A DNA stretch of 30,382 nt from an uncultured Oscillospiraceae bacterium (GTDB lineage: Bacteria; Bacillota; Clostridia; Oscillospirales; Ruminococcaceae): the NCBI GenBank assembly GCA_958448395.1, contig CAUDDP010000019.1:1-30382 (forward strand), in the 5' to 3' direction. A model generated the notes under the pieces. That model was given only the letters and a program-made list of their open reading frames with translations, had not been told where the DNA came from and did not search any database. Of this stretch, positions 25,649-30,382 are shown one piece after another. Both the position numbers and the translations under genes were made by a program. Positions within the stretch are counted from its first letter, which is position 1, and each line of letters begins with the position of its first letter.

Positions 25649-26459
25649 GGAAATTCATTTTCAATGATGGCGTGGATGACGCCGCCGAACGGCGGCTGCG
25701 GTCAAGCTGGTTCAGGCGGCGAGTCGCCGCAGACAGTTCACTCACCGTTATGAAATGGAAAAGATGGGGCATTGGATGCCCTCAAGGGCGGGAAACGATT
25801 GCCCGCCGCAGGCGACTATGGTCAAGCTGATTCAGGCGGCGAGTCGCCGCAGACAGTCCACCCACCGTTATGAAATGAAAAAGATGGGGCATTGGATGCC
25901 CTCAAGGGCGGGAGACGATTGCCCGCCGCAGGCGACTATGGTCAAGCTGATGCAGCTTGGCGGAGGGTGATTCCCCACAGTGTGGGGAAATGTCCCGAAG
26001 GGACAAAAGGGAAGGGCATCCTCTGAACTGGGGGACAAGCTGTCCCCTGCGAAACGCTGCAATTAGAGTTTTGGTAACGGAATGAAGAATAAACTGCCGC
26101 TGTCCGCCTTCTAAAAAAACAAAATGATACAAAATACAAAAATTTAGAGTGACAAGACTGTAAGTTTGCACAACGTACAACGGCGGACAGCGGACACAGG
26201 CAGACAGCGAAGCGAATCTGCCGGCGGAGATGAGACCGGTATCCGTGAGAGAAAATACAAAAGTTGATTTCCATGGGACAAGCTACTGCTGTCCGCCTTC
26301 TAAAAAACAAAATGATACAGAATACAAAAATTTAGAGTTACAAGAATACAAGTTTGCACAACGTACAACGGCGGACAGCGGACACAGGCAGACAGCGAAG
26401 CGAATCTGCCGGCGGAGGTGAGACCGGTATCCGTGAGGGAAAATATAAAAATTAATTTG
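25649..26459 (+). repeat. Palindromic intergenic repeat, copy 7 (expanded composite)
   Basis: The largest repeat locus, about 810 bp, between GH5 and AraC. It starts with the A end (GGAAATTCATTTTCAATGATGG). A 120-bp unit is then repeated twice in tandem and starts a third time. Next comes one full core with all hairpins, and then a second, partial core with right end, 189 bp after the first. Both right ends have the C-type GAGACCGGTATCCGTGAG followed by AAAATA-AAAA. Short frames across it are not credible genes. The rest of the 25427-26484 gap is AT-rich, holding the palindrome and promoter listed separately. Confidence 0.85.
25701..25940 (+). repeat. 120-bp tandem repeat inside copy 7
   Basis: Two near-identical 120-bp units (25701-25820, 25821-25940), each opening GTCAAGCTG then TTCAGGCGGCGAGTCGCC. 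The third start at 25941 keeps only GTCAAGCTGA before passing into the normal core. The units differ at few positions, so the duplication is recent. This unit is not seen elsewhere in the window apart from a fragment at 28091-28127. Confidence 0.85.
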
Positions 26460-26484
26460 TGCGTGAAAAAAGGAGGGATATGAT

Positions 26485-27258
26485 ATGACATATCACCGAG
26501 AACTTCAGCATCGGCTTTTCCAACAGCAAGAGGATAATATGACACATATGGAATATCAGCAGGAATGCAGCTATTACGAGGATATTGTTCATGGAAGGCT
26601 GGACAGGCTGCATTTGCAACTGATTCAACCAGAGAATATTTATGCCTATAATGCAGGCGAATATGGACAGCTTTCTAAAGACCCGCTGCGGAATCTGCGA
26701 TATCATTTTGTGGTTTCGGTTGCGATCATCACACGTCTTTGTGTGGAAAATGGGCTGGAACAGGAACTTGCCTATACTTTGAGTGATTTGTATATTAACA
26801 AGATGGATGAACTGCCCACGGCAGAACAGATTATCCGGCTTCAGAATGAAATGGTCATTGATTTTACACAGAAGATGGCGAATTTGCCCAAGCAGCAGGG
26901 CTATTCAATGCATGTGATGAAAGGCATTGAATACATTTGCCGTCACTTGCACCAGCGGCTGACTGTATCAGAAGTTGCGGAAGCACTTTCTGTGAACCGC
27001 AGCTACTTTTCTGCTCTTTTTGCAAAGGAAACCGGTCTTTCTGTCAGTCGGTTTATTCGGCAGGAGAAACTGCATGCTGCTGCTAATATGCTTCGATTTT
27101 CGGACTATTCTTATGCAGATATTGCAGAGTATTTTGGGTTTTCCTCTCAAAGCCACTTTATTCAATGCTTTCAGAAAGAATTTTCCTGTACCCCTGTTGC
27201 CTATCGGAAAAGATATTTTCAGAAAACATTTTCCCATGCAGATGCAGCAGGGAAATAG
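26485..27258 (+). CDS. AraC family transcriptional regulator
   Basis: A 257-aa regulator. The C-terminal 100 residues (about 153-252) are the AraC/XylS double helix-turn-helix: LTVSEVAEALSVNRSYFSALFAKETGLSVSRFIRQEKLHAAANMLRFSDYSYADIAEYFGFSSQSHFIQCFQKEFSCTPVAYRKRY. The N-terminal 150 residues are helical without a recognisable cupin sugar-binding domain, so the effector is unknown. The ATG at 26485 has a strong AAAGGAGGG site. It is divergent from GH5 and upstream of a HAD gene, so it may regulate either (inference). Its leader consists of repeat copy 7. Confidence 0.92.
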   Translation: MTYHRELQHRLFQQQEDNMTHMEYQQECSYYEDIVHGRLDRLHLQLIQPENIYAYNAGEYGQLSKDPLRNLRYHFVVSVAIITRLCVENGLEQELAYTLSDLYINKMDELPTAEQIIRLQNEMVIDFTQKMANLPKQQGYSMHVMKGIEYICRHLHQRLTVSEVAEALSVNRSYFSALFAKETGLSVSRFIRQEKLHAAANMLRFSDYSYADIAEYFGFSSQSHFIQCFQKEFSCTPVAYRKRYFQKTFSHADAAGK

Positions 27259-27271
27259 GCAAAAAAAATAT

Positions 27272-27293
27272 CCTGACGACAATTGCCGTCAGG
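27272..27293. terminator. Hairpin after AraC, oriented for the minus strand
   Basis: CCTGACG and CGTCAGG arms surround an ACAATTGC centre. The plus-strand side is followed by A's, but the minus-strand side runs into ATATTTTTTTT, the pattern of an intrinsic terminator for leftward transcription. No leftward gene lies close by, so it may block antisense reads into the AraC gene. Confidence 0.45.
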
Positions 27294-27442
27294 AAAAAGA
27301 GGAATAATAGAAAATAAAACAAAAACAAGGGGAATTGGGGATTATGAAATCCACTTTTAAAATATCACATAAACCTTAAAATAGTCTTAAAAAACAGGAG
27401 GAATCCTTTAAAGTTTACAAAAACAGGAAGGATGAAAAAGTT

Positions 27443-28084
27443 ATGAATAGTATGGTATTTGATATGGATGGCGTTTTGTTTGCGACAGAGGCACTCAGTG
27501 ATCGGCTATGGAAAGAGATGATGGAGGAGGCTGGGATACCAGAGATGGTAACGGCCTTACAGCAATGCCGTGGCAGAAATCGTACTGATACCCGTGCATT
27601 TTTTGCAGCAAACTATCCGGACTTTCCGTATGTGGAAATGGAAACGGAGAAGCGGCGGCGAATGCTGGCGGAGCTGGACAAGCACGGAATGCCAGTGATG
27701 AAAGGGGCGGAAGCTTTGTTGCAGGCATTGCGGGCAGCTCATTGGAGGGTGGCACTTGCCACATCGACCAGCCGGAAAACCACGATGCACCACTTGGAGT
27801 TATCGGGTTTTACAAAATATTTTGCTGTAATTATCACAGGGGATCAGATTACACATGGCAAACCGCATCCGGAAATTTATCTGACAGCCTGTGAAAAGCT
27901 GCAATGCGATCCGGCAGAGACGTATGCAGTAGAAGATTCTGAAAGCGGTGTGAAGAGTGCCTATGCTGCTGGTATGCGAGTGTTGATGGTGCCGGATCAG
28001 GTAGTACCAACGGCAGAACTGCGGCAGATGGCAGAAGCCGTGCTGCCATCATTGGAGCAAGTACAGACATTGCTGCTGCGGTAA
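27443..28084 (+). CDS. HAD family hydrolase, beta-phosphoglucomutase-like
   Basis: A 213-aa HAD phosphatase/mutase with a helical cap. Motif I is VFDMDGVLF (nucleophile Asp7, Asp9), motif II VALATSTSRK, the motif III lysine is in GKPHPEIYL, and motif IV is AVEDSESGVKSAYAAGM. This set is typical of beta-phosphoglucomutase and sugar-phosphate phosphatases (subfamily IA). The substrate is not fixed by sequence; a sugar phosphate would fit the carbohydrate genes around. The ATG at 27443 is preceded by AAGGA about 12 bases upstream. A second good site (AGGAGG near 27396) lies further up with no credible frame. It is 184 bp after AraC, with a hairpin between, so co-transcription is uncertain. Confidence 0.9.
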   Translation: MNSMVFDMDGVLFATEALSDRLWKEMMEEAGIPEMVTALQQCRGRNRTDTRAFFAANYPDFPYVEMETEKRRRMLAELDKHGMPVMKGAEALLQALRAAHWRVALATSTSRKTTMHHLELSGFTKYFAVIITGDQITHGKPHPEIYLTACEKLQCDPAETYAVEDSESGVKSAYAAGMRVLMVPDQVVPTAELRQMAEAVLPSLEQVQTLLLR

Positions 28085-28090
28085 GACAAC

Positions 28091-28506
28091 AGCGGTCAAG
28101 CTGGCTCAGGCGAATATGGTCAAGCTGATTTCACGTGAGTTCGACGAAAAAATAGAAAAATCCGCCAAAATTTGCTATACTGTAAGTTCGATGAGAATGC
28201 ATTCTACCGCTGCCAATCACAAACGGTGCCGGCAGAATCGCTTCGCTCTCTGCCTGTGTCCGCTGTCCGCCCTATTTCCGTATCTAAATTTGCAGCCAAA
28301 TCACTCTAAATTTCTACATTCTGTATCGTTTTGTTATTTTAGAGGGCGGACAGCGGCAGCTTGTTCCTCATTTCGTTACCAAAACTCTAATTGCAGCGTT
28401 TCGCAGGGGACAGCTTGTCCCCTGCACCCCTCGCCAAGCTGGAGCCAGCTTGACCGCAGTCGCCATTCGGCAGATAAAACGCTCTCATCGAACGCAGGTT
28501 AAAACA
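28091..28506 (-). repeat. Palindromic intergenic repeat, copy 8 (full-length B/D type)
   Basis: A short core fragment (28091-28127, two GGTCAAGCTG motifs) precedes a complete element at about 28128-28504. Its ends are CACGTGAGTTCGACGA on the left and, reversed, TTAACCTGCGTTCGATGAGA on the right, an imperfect terminal inverted repeat of about 20 bp. The core is the same as in the A/C copies in reverse: GGCAGA pair, GGGCGGACAGCGG stem, and GGGGACA/TGTCCCC. The CCCCACA and GTCCC hairpins are absent. It ends one base before the terminator after the lipoprotein gene. Confidence 0.85.
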
Positions 28507-28535
28507 AACGGCTGCCCGTTTTCGGACAGCCGTTT
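28506..28535. terminator. Bidirectional terminator between HAD and lipoprotein genes
   Basis: AAACGGCTGCCCG (28506-28518) pairs with CGGACAGCCGTTT (28523-28535) with one mismatch around a TTTT loop. T-rich tracts follow on both strands, so it can end the rightward HAD transcript and the leftward lipoprotein transcript. Confidence 0.75.
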
Positions 28536-28561
28536 TGCGTTTATTTGTTGTTTGTAGTTTG

Positions 28562-29290
28562 TTAGAATGTAATGGAATCCAGAATCGGCTGTGCATAGTT
28601 CATAATGGTGCCACTACCGCCGAAATCTGTAAAGGTAACACCGCAAACGGTTTCTCCTACATAGAAGAAAATGGAGACATTTGTGGTGGATACGCCGCCA
28701 ACATCCAATGTGTAAGTTACGCCGTATGCATCTTCTCCGTTGATGGTGTCCCATTCATCTGTTACAACAACAGCCTGTTCCTGAGAACTCATAGCATCAC
28801 CAATTTGTTCCAATACAGATTTATGATCTGTATCGGCGGGAATGCCCATAGAAGAGGTATCAAATTCCTGTACAAAGAATGCACCGGTCATATCTTCCAG
28901 ATACCACATCGGATAACCCTGTGCCTCGCTCTTTGTCCAGTTCGGGGAAACATTCAGGGAGAAGCTGTCTACCGTTTCTGTTTGGGTCAGCTCTGCTGCC
29001 AGTGCTTCGGTATCCACGTCTTCCTCTGCCACAGCCAGATCATCATCAGTATCCAGAGTATCGTCAGTATCCAGTGTATCATCTGCTACTGCTTCTGTTG
29101 TAGTAGCCTCTGTGGTTGCTTCTTCTGTCGTTGCCTCTGTTGTAGCCTCTGTGGTTGCTTCTTCTGTCGTTGCCTCTGTTGTAGCTTCTGTGGTTGCTGC
29201 TTCGGAGGAGGAATCCTCCTTTTTTTCACCACAAGCTGCCAATGTAGCCATCATACCAAGGGCACAAAGCATTGCAAATACTTTTTTCAT
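28562..29290 (-). CDS. Lipoprotein with Ala-Thr-Glu repeat linker
   Basis: A 242-aa predicted lipoprotein. The signal peptide ends in lipobox LAACG (Cys20), followed by a charged KKEDSSSE tail. A low-complexity linker (about 34-70) is built on a 13-residue unit TTEEATTEATTEA. The C-terminal domain (about 95-242) starts DSFSLNVSPNWTKSEAQGYPMWYLEDM and ends TIMNYAQPILDSITF. It matches the domain of the gene upstream (VSFFVQ/LQTFD, ISIFFYV/LSILFYV, ILDSITF/IMDTVQF), so the two are paralogs. The linker would hold the globular domain away from the membrane. Function unknown. It has its own consensus-like promoter and a strong AAAAGGAG site. Confidence 0.82.
   Translation of the reverse strand: MKKVFAMLCALGMMATLAACGEKKEDSSSEAATTEATTEATTEEATTEATTEATTEEATTEATTTEAVADDTLDTDDTLDTDDDLAVAEEDVDTEALAAELTQTETVDSFSLNVSPNWTKSEAQGYPMWYLEDMTGAFFVQEFDTSSMGIPADTDHKSVLEQIGDAMSSQEQAVVVTDEWDTINGEDAYGVTYTLDVGGVSTTNVSIFFYVGETVCGVTFTDFGGSGTIMNYAQPILDSITF
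29112..29189 (-). repeat. 39-bp in-frame tandem repeat in lipoprotein linker
   Basis: Two 39-bp units (29112-29150 and 29151-29189) differ by one base and encode the 13-residue TTEEATTEATTEA repeat. Length changes would keep the frame, so strains may differ in linker length. Confidence 0.8.
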
Positions 29291-29340
29291 ATTCTTTTTC
29301 TCCTTTTCTGTTCAAACAAAAGGTTTTTCAAACCACACTC

Positions 29341-29369
29341 ACTATAACACAAATGAGGTGCTGTGTCAA
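29341..29369 (-). promoter_or_regulatory. Promoter of the 242-aa lipoprotein gene
   Basis: On the minus strand an exact TTGACA (29369-29364) and TATAGT (29346-29341) are 17 bases apart. The start would be near 29334, about 44 nt before the ATG. It gives this gene expression independent of its upstream paralog. Confidence 0.8.
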
Positions 29370-29462
29370 ATCTTTTTTTATTTTTCAGCGAATCGAACAA
29401 TTTTGCAGAGCATGGCAGCAGAAAAAACCGACAGAAAGACATGGTGTCGTTTCTGAAATGGA

Positions 29463-30104
29463 TTAAAATTGCACGGTATCCATAATATTGTTGGCATTCT
29501 TGAGCACAGGGCTGATGCCGGTATAATTGGAGAATGTCATACTATATGGCGTATCTTCTACATAAAAAAGAATGGAGAGATTCATTTTTTGTGCGACATC
29601 CACATCCTTTTCTGTTTCCGGGGAGTAGGTGATGGCATAGGCATCTGTATCTTGTATCGTATTCCAGACTTCGGAGACAATGGTCTGTCCTTCTGCCAGG
29701 TTCTTTCCCAGATTCTCTAATGTTTCTTTTTGCGTATCGCCTTCCATTTTCATAGAAGCAGGATCAAAGGTTTGTAGGGTTAGTGCACCACTGCCGTCTG
29801 TTGGGTACCATACGGAAAGGTTTTCTACATTCATAGTGGACCACATCATAGGCACACGGAAAGAGATTTTTTCAAATGTAACTGGATCTTTCCTCAAATT
29901 TAGTTCCTGCGGCATAGCCGCTTCGATGTCGATGGTAGTTGTTTCTGCGGGTTCCGACGCAGTGGTTTCTGCTGTTGTTGTGGATGCAGCAGAAGAGGTG
30001 GATGCTGTTGTTTCGGAACTGCTGCTGTCTTTCTCATTGCTGCATCCGGCTGCGGTGAGAAGCAGTGTCAATGCTGCGGTTGCAGCAAGTATCTTTTGGA
30101 TCAT
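29463..30104 (-). CDS. Lipoprotein, paralog of downstream neighbour
   Basis: A 213-aa predicted lipoprotein with signal peptide and lipobox TAAGC (Cys21), then a Ser/Thr/Ala-rich linker (about 26-60, no exact repeat). The globular domain (about 75-213) contains FEKISFRVPMMWSTMNVENLSVWYPTDGSGALTLQTFD, NTIQDTDAYAITYSPE and LSILFYVEDTPYSMTF. It aligns with the 242-aa neighbour domain for domain, so this is a tandem gene duplication with linker divergence. I do not recognise the domain. The ATG at 30104 has an AGAAAGGA site. The weak AT-rich sequence upstream gave no firm promoter. Confidence 0.8.
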   Translation of the reverse strand: MIQKILAATAALTLLLTAAGCSNEKDSSSSETTASTSSAASTTTAETTASEPAETTTIDIEAAMPQELNLRKDPVTFEKISFRVPMMWSTMNVENLSVWYPTDGSGALTLQTFDPASMKMEGDTQKETLENLGKNLAEGQTIVSEVWNTIQDTDAYAITYSPETEKDVDVAQKMNLSILFYVEDTPYSMTFSNYTGISPVLKNANNIMDTVQF

Positions 30105-30173
30105 GATGATCGCATCCTTTCTTTTTACAGTGGACAGAATATATTTCTTGTTTTGTCGGCATTGGGGTTCTTA

Positions 30174-30382
30174 TTTAACGTGAGTTCGATGAAAAGATAG
30201 AAAAATCCGCCAAAGTCTGTTATATTGTAAGTTCGACGAGAATGCATTCTACCGCTGCCAATCACAAACTGTGCCGGCAGAATCGCTTCGCTCTCTGCCT
30301 GTGTCCGCTGTCCGCCCTGTTTCTGTATCTAAATTTGCAGCCAAATCACTCTAAATTTCTACATTCTATATTGTTTTGTTAT
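30174..30382 (-). repeat. Palindromic intergenic repeat, copy 9 (B/D type, cut by window end)
   Basis: Starts with the D end TTTAACGTGAGTTCGATGA and follows copy 8 closely for its whole visible length, including the AATGCATT palindrome, GGCAGA pair, CCGCTGTCCGCCC and the CTCTAAATTT block. The remainder lies beyond the window. With copy 8 it flanks the two lipoprotein genes as direct repeats. Confidence 0.8.

Noticed and set aside
25501..25830. 109-aa frame starting inside the palindrome upstream of GH5
   Set aside because: It runs from AT-rich DNA into repeat copy 7, its start is buried in the hairpin, and its composition is not protein-like.
25649..26459. Possible CRISPR array at the repeat cluster
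   Set aside because: Units are 120 and 189 bp with no short repeat/unique spacer alternation, and no cas genes are present.
1..30382. tRNA or rRNA genes
   Set aside because: No tRNA T-arm consensus or cloverleaf pattern and no rRNA sequence were noticed on either strand.

Overview
The window looks like a chromosomal segment of a gut or rumen Ruminococcus-type Firmicute (Oscillospiraceae). The evidence is a dockerin-bearing polysaccharide lyase (cellulosome-type), a cellobiose phosphorylase very like the Ruminococcus albus enzyme, an intracellular GH5 glucanase, a SpoIID-domain protein, DUF1385 next to prmC, and low-GC Gram-positive ribosome-binding sites and promoters. This is inferred from protein families; no database search was run.

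Layout. 336-2014 (-) is an ECF-like sigma factor with its DUF4179 anti-sigma partner. Divergent from it, 2431-5559 (+) encodes a secreted PL11 rhamnogalacturonan lyase with two ricin-type lectin domains and a dockerin. 5991-8444 (+) is GH94 cellobiose phosphorylase with its own promoter, ending at a bidirectional terminator. 15697 down to 8613 (-) is a compact gene run: DUF1385 membrane protein, prmC, two GT4 glycosyltransferases, a large GT-C-like membrane protein and a 90-aa orphan. 16537-15786 (-) is a TIGR04076 protein coupled to a small orphan. 17480-16980 (-) is a YbaK-type tRNA deacylase. 19656-17538 (-) is an OmpR-type response regulator and its histidine kinase. 22798-20121 (-) is citrate synthase overlapping an FG-GAP-like lipoprotein, driven by a consensus promoter through a long structured leader. 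23144-24133 (+) is SpoIID-like and 25426-24395 (-) is GH5. 26485-28084 (+) holds an AraC regulator and a HAD phosphatase/mutase. 30104-28562 (-) holds two related lipoproteins.

The genes suggest plant-polysaccharide use: pectin backbone is cleaved outside the cell by the dockerin enzyme, while imported beta-glucan oligosaccharides or cellobiose are handled inside by GH5 and GH94. The sigma/anti-sigma pair next to the lyase could be its regulator (inference).

The most unusual content is non-coding. Nine copies or fragments of one palindrome-rich repeat occupy roughly a tenth of the window, all between genes and in both orientations. Intact copies are about 370-380 bp, encode no transposase, carry imperfect terminal inverted repeats, and share a core of stacked hairpins. 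They come with two alternative sets of ends, and some copies are hybrids. One locus (25649-26459) has expanded in tandem and sits just downstream of a near-consensus promoter. I know of no named family that matches.
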